64,000 nt of DNA, taken from NCBI GenBank assembly GCA_934526185.1, contig CAKTAA010000003.1, positions 1-64,000 on the forward strand. The letters run 5' to 3'. Numbering within the stretch: the stretch's first letter is position 1; each line of letters starts with the position of its first letter. Below are positions 35,339 through 43,085 of the stretch, piece by piece. A program made the translations under genes and the position numbers. The notes under the pieces are model-generated. The model searched no databases. It saw nothing but the letters and a program-made list of their open reading frames with translations, and was not told the DNA's origin. Origin of the DNA: an uncultured Eubacteriales bacterium. Lineage in GTDB: Bacteria; Bacillota; Clostridia; Oscillospirales; CAG-272.

Positions 35339-36315
35339 CTGTCAAGCAGCCTGTCCTTCCGTTCCACATCCTTGATTCCCGTCATATCGCCGTACGGGAT
35401 TTCCTTCGGAAAATTCTCCATGTTGATTTCCTGATCCTTATAAATTTGCTCCGGAGAGTACAGCTCCTTATCCTCCGGCGTCACCTCGTTCACAAGAAAC
35501 TGAAAGACCTCGACAACTTGCTCCTCTGTCTGGCGCCCCTCTATCAGAGCGCTGGAATAGGTGGTATGCGGCGCCCCCTCCTCAAAGAAACGAATGTCGA
35601 TATCCGTTCCGTTGTTTATCGCCGTAACAGCCTGAAACGTCATGCCGAGACCAATCAGAGCTTCACCGTTTATCAGCTCCTGTACAGGCCCGGATCCGGA
35701 GGATGTAAACATTTTGATATTTTCCGCCAGCTTGTCGAAATAGGCGAAAGCCTCGTCCTCTCCCCATTCGTTTATCAGGTTGAGCAGGAATATATAACCG
35801 GTGCCGGAGGAGGCGGGATTCGGCATTGAAATTTTTCCCTTGTATTCCGGCTTCAGCAAATCCTCGTAGCTTTCCGGCACAGCAAGTCCGGCGTCGGTCA
35901 GGCCCTTGGTATTGAGCAGAACACCGCCGCTCAGACGGCACCACGGAACATATCTGTGACTTTCAGGTACAAGCTCCTCCACATATTTATCAAACGAAAC
36001 GATGCCGTCGAGCGGGCAGATCGTATCACCCAGCTTTTCCAAATAAGTGGATTCCAGCTCCAGTATAATGTCGCAGTCAGTATCCTTTCCCTCCGAAAGC
36101 AGCTTTGCGGATAGCTCTCCTGTGGATTTGTATTCCACCTTGATATCCAAATCCGGAAATTCTTCTTTCAGCCGCTTGCGCACATATTCGTTCCGAAAAT
36201 CCTCGGAGGTGGAATAAATCATGATCTGATCCTTGTTTTTTGAGCATCCGAACAAAAGCGGCAGACAAAACAGAACGCATGCCGCTGCAGCAAGGTATTT
36301 CCATATGCATTTCAT
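35326..36315 (-). CDS. ABC transporter substrate-binding lipoprotein (2-aminoethylphosphonate / iron(III) type)
   Basis: The 329-aa precursor has a lipoprotein signal ending in LLFGCSKNKD. The mature part is a type II periplasmic-binding fold of the FbpA/PhnS group: IMIYSTSEDFRNEYVRKRL, LSAKLLSEGKDTDCDIILE, ISMPNPASSGTGYIFLLNLI. The SSGTGY signature is typical of these binding proteins. The start at 36315 is preferred over an ATG 12 nt earlier, which would touch its ribosome site. It is the first gene of the transporter operon, about 280 nt below a consensus promoter. Tyr residues expected for Fe(III) binding are not obvious, favouring an organophosphonate or similar ligand. Confidence 0.85.
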   Translation of the reverse strand: MKCIWKYLAAAACVLFCLPLLFGCSKNKDQIMIYSTSEDFRNEYVRKRLKEEFPDLDIKVEYKSTGELSAKLLSEGKDTDCDIILELESTYLEKLGDTICPLDGIVSFDKYVEELVPESHRYVPWCRLSGGVLLNTKGLTDAGLAVPESYEDLLKPEYKGKISMPNPASSGTGYIFLLNLINEWGEDEAFAYFDKLAENIKMFTSSGSGPVQELINGEALIGLGMTFQAVTAINNGTDIDIRFFEEGAPHTTYSSALIEGRQTEEQVVEVFQFLVNEVTPEDKELYSPEQIYKDQEINMENFPKEIPYGDMTGIKDVERKDRLLDRWNH

Positions 36316-36586
36316 TTTTATAACCATTCCTTTCTTTTGCAAAAATGTCTTTTGCGCTGATGCGGATCTGCGCCTCACTTTATTTAGAAGCTTGTAAATG
36401 GATCGAAAACCGCTTCTTGAAGCATGGTACAGACGGGCGTTACGAATACTGCCGCTCCTCATGACTCACTTTAACAATGAAGATGGAAAAAGTTTCCTTA
36501 CAATTTGAGTGTTTGATAACAATCAGGCAAGCATTCATTTAAATGAACAAATCATAGCCGCACACCAAGGTTTTCCGGTGCGCAAT

Positions 36587-36625
36587 TTGTTCACAGCGGG
36601 ATGATTATACATCAAAAGTGAACAA
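36587..36625. promoter_or_regulatory. Putative operator half-sites flanking the -10 element
   Basis: TTGTTCAC (36587-36594) and GTGAACAA (36618-36625) form an exact inverted repeat with 23 nt between, one arm inside the promoter spacer and the other near the transcription start. A further TGAACAA occurs at 36544-36550. The spacing suits two bound dimers or a loop. Confidence 0.6.
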
Positions 36626-36632
36626 CTGTCAA
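36604..36632 (-). promoter_or_regulatory. Consensus sigma-A promoter of the ABC transporter operon
   Basis: Minus strand: TTGACA (36632-36627), 17-nt spacer, TATAAT (36609-36604); both elements match consensus. Confidence 0.9.
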
Positions 36633-36712
36633 GGCCATTTGGTTTTTTATTTCTCAGAAGAGCTGTTTTTCCCGGCATTTCCTCTAAATTTTCGAACAAA
36701 TTCTAATCTGTC

Positions 36713-36741
36713 TTTACTTTTAATGCGCTCTGTGCTATAAT
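36713..36741 (+). promoter_or_regulatory. Sigma-A promoter of the envelope-polymer genes
   Basis: TTTACT (36713-36718), 17-nt spacer, TATAAT (36736-36741). The leader to the start codon at 37154 is about 400 nt. Confidence 0.65.
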
Positions 36742-37153
36742 AAATTTTGTTTGGCCCCTGCAAAAGAACAAAATTTGACAGCATTCTGCAGGATTGCAGT
36801 GCCCGACAGCTTCCAGGCGCAGAGCCAGAGGCCATGCCGGCCGGTTTCCTTGCTTTACAGCCACTGCTTGAGCTTGGACGCAGGGCACAACAAATATATT
36901 GCGGCGTACTTTTGGTGCTGTATGGCGAATGTTTCAAAAAAAGACAAACAGGGATTTCCGTTCAGGGGAACAAAAAGTCTTTTTTGCCGTCTTTTTTCTA
37001 TTGAGTTTAAAACACCACACCCCCGGTTTCTATTTTACGCGTATACGCGCGTGCCTTAAAAGTAAAAATTGTGAAATCAGGCTTACTCATACATAAACTG
37101 CATGTTCCAGTGAATTCATTGCACCGGCCGCCGGTGAAAGGACAGGTATTTTC

Positions 37154-38995
37154 ATGAACAATCAGCATCCCCAGATTCCCTCGCAGACAAACGAAGCTCC
37201 CGTTTCTGAGTCTCCGGCAGAAAACAAAAAGAAGCATAAAACGCCGGAAGAAAATAAATTCATAAAGAAATGGAAAGCCCTTATACGCGAAAAACGTTCG
37301 TTTCGCTTTCGCCTTGCACTCTCCGCTTCCGCGGCGCTTGCATTTGCGTATACGGTGCTGGTATTCGGTCCGTACGAAATTTATATAAAAAATATGGACT
37401 ACTGCACCTTCTCCTTCTACGATCTCGTGCTTCCAATGGCGCTTACAGGACTGGCTGCCTTTGCCGCGCTGACGCTGCTGCTGCTTGTATTCCGCGGCAA
37501 GCTTTTCACGGGCGCCGTATCCCTTGTTTTTGCTGTGACAATTGCATCATATCTTCAGGCAAACTTTATAGGCAGCGATTTCGGTTCCCTTGACGGTACC
37601 ACCATTGCATGGCAAAGCTATACGCTGCCGATGCTGTTCAACGCACTGATATGGGGACTTCTTCTGCTCCTCCCCTTTGCCGTTGCCTATTTCAGCAAAA
37701 AAACCTGGGGCCGCGCCGTTATCTTCGTTTCACTTTTGCTTGTCGCCATGCAGAGCGCCGGCCTTGTAGAGCTGCTGTTGAAAAACGACCTGACAAATAT
37801 TTCAAAGGACGGATATCTGTCCCGCGAGACCATATTCGAAGTCTCGCCGGAAAACAATGTGGTTGTCTTTCTTTTGGATCGCTTTGATCAGCTCTATGCT
37901 GATGAACAGCTCGAGAAAAATCCCGATTTCTATGAAAAATTCTCCGGATTTACCTTTTACAGGAACACAACGGGCAGTTATTCGCGCACGTTCCCGTCCG
38001 TTGCTTATTTTCTGACAGGCATTCCCTGCGACTATACCATTCCGAACAGCGATTATTTCCGAAAGGCCTGGGAGGAAACCTCTTTTCTTAGTGACATCCG
38101 TAAGGCAGGCTATCTTTCGAAAATTTATACGGAAATCAATTATGTCATCGGCGATATCGATTACGCACGCGAGGAAATTGACAACATCGGGGACAAGCCC
38201 CGCACGGTTAACGTGAAACGAATGCTTCAGTCCATGCTGAATCTTTCGGCATACCGATGCTGCCCTACCGCCATGCAGCCCTTTTTCCGCATGTATACCG
38301 GAGAGCTGCAGGACGTTGCCCAGCTTGAGGACGAAAATCTTTACGCATCCGATATCTACGGAACAGACGATGTCCGTTTTTTCAAAGACCTTCGGGAAAA
38401 AGGCGTCACCATAAACAATGACAGCAAGGGTTCCTTCATTTTCTATCACATGCAGGGCTCGCACGATCCCTACATCATGGACGAATACGGCAACCGCATC
38501 ACCGGTGCGGAAACGACGATGTACCAGCAGACAAAGGGGAATCTCAACATCATCGTGGAATATATCGAAAATTTAAAGAATCTGGGACTGTATGACGATA
38601 CTACAATCATAGTCACCGCAGACCACGGCTGGACCGGCACTATGGAGCGTCTGGACAAGCCGCGTCTGATTTCCCTTTTTGTCAAGCCGAAGAATGCAGA
38701 CATCACAAAGCCGCTCGCTGTGTCCGAAGCGCCCGTGTCTCAGGACAACATCCGCCCTACAGTTCTCCGCGCGCTCGGCATTGACAGCACCGCCTACGGT
38801 CCTGCCATTGAGGATATTGCGGAAGGAGACGACGTGGTCAGATACTTCTATATGAGCGGTTCCAACAAAATGCTGACCAACCGCGACACCAATCTTGTCA
38901 CATATGAAATCCGGGGAGACGCAAAGGTTTTTGACAATTGGAAGGTTCACTCCGTCGTCCCCATGGAATATCCCTACTACGATGCGGGAAACTGA
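37154..38995 (+). CDS. Membrane sulfatase-fold enzyme, LtaS-like
   Basis: The 613-aa protein has a hydrophilic Lys/Glu-rich N-terminus (about 45 residues), five membrane helices (about 48-205) and an extracellular alkaline-phosphatase/sulfatase-fold domain. Metal and nucleophile regions are visible: VVVFLLDRFDQLYADE, the Thr/Ser-rich FYRNTTGSYSRTFPSVAYFL, FIFYHMQGSHDPY and IIVTADHGWTGTMERL. This architecture matches lipoteichoic-acid synthases and phosphoglycerol/phosphoethanolamine transferases that move a phospho-head-group from a lipid to a surface polymer. The next two genes on the same strand fit an envelope-polymer role. ATG 37154 has AAAGGA 13 nt upstream. The exact group transferred is unknown. 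Confidence 0.82.
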   Translation: MNNQHPQIPSQTNEAPVSESPAENKKKHKTPEENKFIKKWKALIREKRSFRFRLALSASAALAFAYTVLVFGPYEIYIKNMDYCTFSFYDLVLPMALTGLAAFAALTLLLLVFRGKLFTGAVSLVFAVTIASYLQANFIGSDFGSLDGTTIAWQSYTLPMLFNALIWGLLLLLPFAVAYFSKKTWGRAVIFVSLLLVAMQSAGLVELLLKNDLTNISKDGYLSRETIFEVSPENNVVVFLLDRFDQLYADEQLEKNPDFYEKFSGFTFYRNTTGSYSRTFPSVAYFLTGIPCDYTIPNSDYFRKAWEETSFLSDIRKAGYLSKIYTEINYVIGDIDYAREEIDNIGDKPRTVNVKRMLQSMLNLSAYRCCPTAMQPFFRMYTGELQDVAQLEDENLYASDIYGTDDVRFFKDLREKGVTINNDSKGSFIFYHMQGSHDPYIMDEYGNRITGAETTMYQQTKGNLNIIVEYIENLKNLGLYDDTTIIVTADHGWTGTMERLDKPRLISLFVKPKNADITKPLAVSEAPVSQDNIRPTVLRALGIDSTAYGPAIEDIAEGDDVVRYFYMSGSNKMLTNRDTNLVTYEIRGDAKVFDNWKVHSVVPMEYPYYDAGN

Positions 38996-39117
38996 TATAT
39001 GGCTCACCTTGAATCCGCGTTTTCCTATTTACCCGGCCAGACCTGTCCGGCGCAACGGTCCGGCCGAAGCCGCACAGTCAAACCAATACATTTATCGCCG
39101 GAGAAACGGAATAAAAA

Positions 39118-39372
39118 ATGAAAACGATACGCAAGATTTTCACCTGCATGTTTTTCCTTGTCTTTACCATGCTGTTCTTCGCCGTCAGCGCCGGCGCCTA
39201 TATCGATCCTTCTGCCATGACCTATCTGGTTCAGATTATCGCAGGCGTCGTCATCGCAGCCGGAGCCGCTTTCGGCTTCTATTTCCGCAAAATCCGCCGC
39301 GCTATGAGCAAAAAGAAAAAAGCAGAGGAAGAGGACGACGAGGATGAGGACGATGAGGACGAAATGAACTGA
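39118..39372 (+). CDS. Small membrane protein with acidic tail
   Basis: This 84-residue protein has two hydrophobic segments (residues 8-27 and 36-55, the second reading TYLVQIIAGVVIAAGAAFGF), a short YIDPSAM hairpin between them, a basic stretch RKIRRAMSKKKK and a tail of alternating Glu/Asp. The first segment may be a cleaved signal peptide (SAGAYID). GGAG lies about 14 nt before the ATG. It sits between the sulfatase-fold enzyme and the YidC fusion. I do not know a function; a scaffold or partner of the neighbouring membrane enzymes is a reasonable guess. Confidence 0.75.
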   Translation: MKTIRKIFTCMFFLVFTMLFFAVSAGAYIDPSAMTYLVQIIAGVVIAAGAAFGFYFRKIRRAMSKKKKAEEEDDEDEDDEDEMN

Positions 39373-39518
39373 TTTTTCAGAAGTTTAAGCTGACCGGCTG
39401 AAATACTTTTTCAATTTTGTACCGGTGGCCGCATTCTTCTGCGGCTGAAATATCAAAATAAATCCCCGCTTTCAGGCGGAATCCTGTTTGTCAGAGAAAG
39501 AAAGGAAACAGACGAAGC

Positions 39519-41684
39519 ATGGAATGGATTAACACAATCATCGGCACGCCGCTCGGATATCTGATGTGGCTCTGCTATCAGATCATCAGCGATTACGGAA
39601 TTGCCATCATCATATTTACCCTGCTGACAAAAGTCGTCATGTTTCCCATTTCCCTGCTGGTACAGAAAAATTCCATAAAACTGGTAAAAATGAAACCGGA
39701 GCTCGACGCGCTACGATATCAATACATCGACGACAAGGATGCATACTTCGACGCGCAGGCCGCGCTTTATAAGAAAGAAAAATACAGCCCGATGGCCGGT
39801 GTCTGGCCGCTGCTGCTTCAGCTTCCCATCATTTTCGGACTAATTGATGTGGTGTACAAACCGCTGAAGCATCTGCTGCACATGCCGTCCTCTACAATCG
39901 ATGCGTTTGTGAGAAAGGCCGGCGAAATTCTCGGAACCTCAGATCTTGGCTCCTCTCCTCAGCTCAAAGTGGTGGAGCTGCTATCAAACGCTGACAATGT
40001 ACCGCGCTTTTTAGAACTTCAGGACAGTCTCAGCGGTGTGGATGTCGCCTCGTCGATTTCCTCAATTCAAAGCGTACAGATGAACTTTTTCGGAATCAAC
40101 CTGGCGGCGACGCCGAACCTGTCTCTTTCGCTGCTGCTTCTGATACCGATTTTGGCCGGACTCTCGGCGCTTGTTATGTGCGTCATCCAAAACCGTATCA
40201 ACGTTTTGCAGGTAGAACAGAACAAGCTGTCGCAATGGGGCATGACGCTCTTCATGATAGCCTTTTCCACCTATTTCGCCTTTCTCGTACCGGCTGGTGT
40301 AGGGCTGTACTGGATTTTCGGCAACCTATTCTCCATCGGTGTAATGTACCTTGTGAATCTCATATACAATCCCAAAAAGTATATTGATTACAAGGCGCTG
40401 GCTGAAATAAAGCGGAAAACGGCGCAGGAAAAGGAAACCGCAAAACGGAACAGGAAGCTCGCAAAAAAATATTACAAAGCCTTCTGCCGCCCGGAGAATC
40501 TTGAACATATGAAGCTGATGTTCTACGCGGAGGGCGCCGGCTACTACAAATATTTTTCCAGCCTCATTGATCATATTCTGAAAAATTCCAAGCTGAAAAT
40601 CCATTATGTGACCAGCGCTCCCGATGATCCCATCTTTGAATGCGGAGAGGAAAGAATCATCCCCTATTACGTCGATGAAACACGTCTGATATCCCTTATG
40701 ATGAAGGTGGAGGCGGATATGGTGGTCATGACCACGCCTGATTTGGAAAAATACCACATCAAGCGGTCGCGCGTGCGCAAGGACGTAGAATATGTATACA
40801 TAGATCACGGGTGTACCAGCATCAATCTGACATACAGAACAGGCGCCTTTGACTACTTCGACACGATTTTCGCGGTTAGTCAGGCACAAGCCGACGAGAT
40901 CCGTGCAATTGAGAAGCTGCGCGGCACAAAAGAAAAACACATTGTTGAATACGGCTACGGTCTGATCGATCAGATGATTGAATCCTACAAGGCGTGGCAA
41001 GCGGAGGAAGGCGCACAGCCATGTTCCCAAAAGCCGACAATCCTGATAGCGCCCTCCTGGCAGTATGACAACATCATGGACAGTTGTCTGGATGCACTTG
41101 TCGACGCTCTGCGGGATAAAGATTTCAGGATAATCATTCGTCCGCATCCGCAGTACATCCGGCGGTTTCCCATGAAAATGCAGGAGATCATCGGAAAATA
41201 TCAGTCGTACTTCAGTGAGGATTTTATCATCCAGACGGATTTTTCATCCAATTCAACCGTATATACCGCAGACCTGCTGATTACGGACTGGTCCGCCATT
41301 TCCTATGAATTCAGCTTTACAACAAACAAGCCGACGCTGTTCATCAATACGGAAATGAAAGTCGTCAACAAGGCATATAAAAAAATAAAAATTACACCGT
41401 TTGATATCACCGGACGCAGTCAGATCGGCCGTGCCATTGAAAAAAGTGAGGTATCCGGCATTGCAGAAGCAGCGGCTGAGCTGCTCGAAAATCAGGCGGC
41501 ATGGGCGGAACAGATTGACGAATTAAAACGGTCGTATTTCTTCAACCTCGGGCACAGCGGCGAAGCCGGTGCTTCCTATATCATCGGCAAACTGACCAGA
41601 AAAAAGAAGAAAAAGAAAACGGCCGAGGTCCCCGCCGGAGATAAACCTGCAGACGGGGGAGCCACCCTGCCGGATAAAGAATAA
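39519..41684 (+). CDS. Fusion of YidC/Oxa1 insertase and CDP-glycerol glycerophosphotransferase (TagF/TagB-like)
   Basis: The 721-aa protein begins with a YidC-type insertase (residues 1-290): helices at LMWLCYQIISDYGIAIIIFT and LLLIPILAGLSALVMCVI, the cytosolic loop VWPLLLQLPIIFGLIDVVYK, and AFLVPAGVGLYWIFGNLFS. A basic helix (about 290-325) leads to a Glyphos_transf-type GT-B domain (about 330-690): YVYIDHGCTSINLTYRTGAF, PTILIAPSWQYDNIM, IIIRPHPQYIRRFP, LLITDWSAISYEFSFT. The TDWS motif is characteristic of TagB/TagF enzymes that add glycerol-phosphate from CDP-glycerol to teichoic acids. A Lys-rich tail closes it. The frame is continuous with no internal ribosome site at the junction, so the fusion looks genuine. 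It belongs with the LtaS-like gene. Confidence 0.85.
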   Translation: MEWINTIIGTPLGYLMWLCYQIISDYGIAIIIFTLLTKVVMFPISLLVQKNSIKLVKMKPELDALRYQYIDDKDAYFDAQAALYKKEKYSPMAGVWPLLLQLPIIFGLIDVVYKPLKHLLHMPSSTIDAFVRKAGEILGTSDLGSSPQLKVVELLSNADNVPRFLELQDSLSGVDVASSISSIQSVQMNFFGINLAATPNLSLSLLLLIPILAGLSALVMCVIQNRINVLQVEQNKLSQWGMTLFMIAFSTYFAFLVPAGVGLYWIFGNLFSIGVMYLVNLIYNPKKYIDYKALAEIKRKTAQEKETAKRNRKLAKKYYKAFCRPENLEHMKLMFYAEGAGYYKYFSSLIDHILKNSKLKIHYVTSAPDDPIFECGEERIIPYYVDETRLISLMMKVEADMVVMTTPDLEKYHIKRSRVRKDVEYVYIDHGCTSINLTYRTGAFDYFDTIFAVSQAQADEIRAIEKLRGTKEKHIVEYGYGLIDQMIESYKAWQAEEGAQPCSQKPTILIAPSWQYDNIMDSCLDALVDALRDKDFRIIIRPHPQYIRRFPMKMQEIIGKYQSYFSEDFIIQTDFSSNSTVYTADLLITDWSAISYEFSFTTNKPTLFINTEMKVVNKAYKKIKITPFDITGRSQIGRAIEKSEVSGIAEAAAELLENQAAWAEQIDELKRSYFFNLGHSGEAGASYIIGKLTRKKKKKKTAEVPAGDKPADGGATLPDKE

Positions 41685-41694
41685 GATAATCAGC

Positions 41695-41774
41695 TCCCGG
41701 CGCGTCTCTGTTTGGCAAAGACGCGCCGGGAATATCTGGGGCGAGCCGCCGGACAAAGTCCGGCGGCTCGCCCC
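41695..41774. terminator. Two strong hairpins between convergent operons
   Basis: Stem 1: TCCCGGCGCGTCT/AGACGCGCCGGGA (41695-41707, 41719-41731). Stem 2: a perfect 17-bp stem (41738-41754 with 41758-41774) with loop AAA. Neither has a good U-tract, but their place between converging genes (41684 and 41810) suggests termination or transcript protection for both. Confidence 0.6.
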
Positions 41775-41809
41775 CCCTTATCGTACTATGCAAAAATACT
41801 GTGCCCGTT

Positions 41810-42247
41810 TTATTGTTCATTATATCCCTTACGGTAAAGCGTAAGCCGGCAGGACGAACACAGTGTTTCTTTTACATACAGACAGCAATCCATACGGTAC
41901 AGCGCCCCGTGGCTTGCGACAAGCACCGCAGTTGTGTCCGCCCTGCAGCCGGGCCTGACCTGCCTTCTGAATTCAGCGCCGTTTATATGGGTGAGCAGCG
42001 GCGTCGCACTCCCTGTTTTTTCTTCACGGAACAGACCGCACGCGCACTGCGCCATAATCTCGCACAGGATAACCCCGGGCACTATCGGATTTCCGGGGTA
42101 GTGTCCGTCAAAAAACCATTCGTCGCCACGAAAGGTATATGAGCCACATACCCTGTCCTCCGATTCCGGAATGAGCCGGTCCAGCAAAAGCATACTGCCC
42201 CTGTGCGGCAGGACATTCGTGATTTCGTCACCCTCCAGTATTTTCAT
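41810..42247 (-). CDS. FabZ-like 3-hydroxyacyl-ACP dehydratase
   Basis: The 145-aa hot-dog-fold protein carries LPHRGSMLLLDR and FDGHYPGNPIVPGVILCEIM, with catalytic His (49) and Glu (63) in the FabZ positions. It would remove water from a 3-hydroxyacyl thioester on an acyl carrier protein. The C-terminal half is less typical and has extra cysteines. GGAG lies 5 nt before the ATG. It is the last gene of a long minus-strand cluster that also encodes a stand-alone ACP; no elongation enzymes (FabF, FabG) are next to it. So it is probably a pathway-specific dehydratase rather than the housekeeping one. Confidence 0.85.
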   Translation of the reverse strand: MKILEGDEITNVLPHRGSMLLLDRLIPESEDRVCGSYTFRGDEWFFDGHYPGNPIVPGVILCEIMAQCACGLFREEKTGSATPLLTHINGAEFRRQVRPGCRADTTAVLVASHGALYRMDCCLYVKETLCSSCRLTLYRKGYNEQ

Positions 42248-42290
42248 AGATTCTCCGTATCTTTTTTCGCCTGCGCCGGTATTTGAAATG

Positions 42291-42983
42291 TTATCTCCCG
42301 TTCAGGGACAGCAATCCGTACAAATCTTTCAAATTTTCAATTATACAAATCCCCCTCGGCTTTTTGGGGTAACTGCGTGCCGCAAGTACGGCATGCCATC
42401 CCATATCCTCTGCCGGCAGAATATCTTCGGTCAGCGAGTCCCCGACCATCAGTGTGCGCCGGGAATCAAGCGCGTACTGAGCCGCTGCACGTTCAAAAAA
42501 TGCTTTCTGCGGTTTGTTCACCTGAAGATCCTCCGACGAGCAGATAAAGTCAGGCACAAAGCCCTGACGCTGCACAGAATGAAGCAGAACGTCGTTATCT
42601 GCGTTGGTAAGCAGCCCCACTCTCCATTTTTTCCGCAGCACTGACAGGACTTCATGCGCTTCTCGGAACGCCGGCGGTTCTGTAAACAGTTTTCCGAGCA
42701 GCGTACGGAAAGCCTCTTCGTCGCCTCTTACAGCAAAGGTCCGGCACGCATGCAGATAGCTCTGTGCGAGAACCTCCGCTCCCCGCAGAAACGGCTTCCC
42801 CTCTGCCGTCAGCTTCAGACGGCGCTTGGCAAAGCAATAATAAAAAGCTTCCTCCGAATCCGCTTGTCCCCGTGCGGCCAGACGCTGCCCAAACCATTGA
42901 CGAATCCTTACAAACGGCTCGCCCATATCCACCAGCGTTCCGTAATAATCAAAGCATATGGTATCGACACTGAAACGCTTCAA
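42291..42983 (-). CDS. HAD-superfamily hydrolase, haloacid-dehalogenase-like (DxYGT motif)
   Basis: The 230-aa protein has motif I as CFDYYGTLVDMG: the nucleophile Asp is followed by Tyr-Gly-Thr where phosphatases have a second Asp. This is the pattern of L-2-haloacid dehalogenase-like members. Motif II is VGLLTNADND, motif III includes KPQKAFFERA, and motif IV is LMVGDSLTEDILPA. Either a phosphatase or a C-X bond hydrolase is possible. The start is TTG 42983 with AGGAGG 8 nt upstream. It lies in the radical-SAM/acyl cluster and may process a pathway intermediate. Confidence 0.8.
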   Translation of the reverse strand: MKRFSVDTICFDYYGTLVDMGEPFVRIRQWFGQRLAARGQADSEEAFYYCFAKRRLKLTAEGKPFLRGAEVLAQSYLHACRTFAVRGDEEAFRTLLGKLFTEPPAFREAHEVLSVLRKKWRVGLLTNADNDVLLHSVQRQGFVPDFICSSEDLQVNKPQKAFFERAAAQYALDSRRTLMVGDSLTEDILPAEDMGWHAVLAARSYPKKPRGICIIENLKDLYGLLSLNGR

Positions 42984-43085
42984 CGCAGCTTCCTCCTGTT
43001 TTCTCGGTACTTCATTTCATAACGGCTGAACGCCTCTTATTCAGCCAGCCGCCGCATTTGCGGGCCGGGACATCCTGTTTTTTCC

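Larger units (their letters stand above)
36316..37153. other. Divergent regulatory region between the ABC operon and the envelope-polymer genes
   Basis: About 840 bases without a convincing gene. It holds the minus-strand promoter with flanking half-sites (36587-36632), a palindrome TTCATTTAAATGAA (36534-36547) and the plus-strand promoter (36713-36741). In the 400-nt plus-strand leader, an A-rich/U-rich pairing (36936-36945 with 36977-36985) could act as an attenuator. Short frames here lack ribosome sites. Confidence 0.6.

Noticed and set aside
36747..37096. Overlapping plus-strand frames after the promoter at 36713
   Set aside because: No ribosome sites and mutually overlapping; the region is better explained as the untranslated leader of the LtaS-like gene.
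41810..42247. Housekeeping fatty-acid synthesis operon
   Set aside because: FabZ-like and ACP genes are present but FabD, FabF, FabG, FabH and acetyl-CoA carboxylase genes are absent; the surroundings are radical SAM and dehydratase genes.
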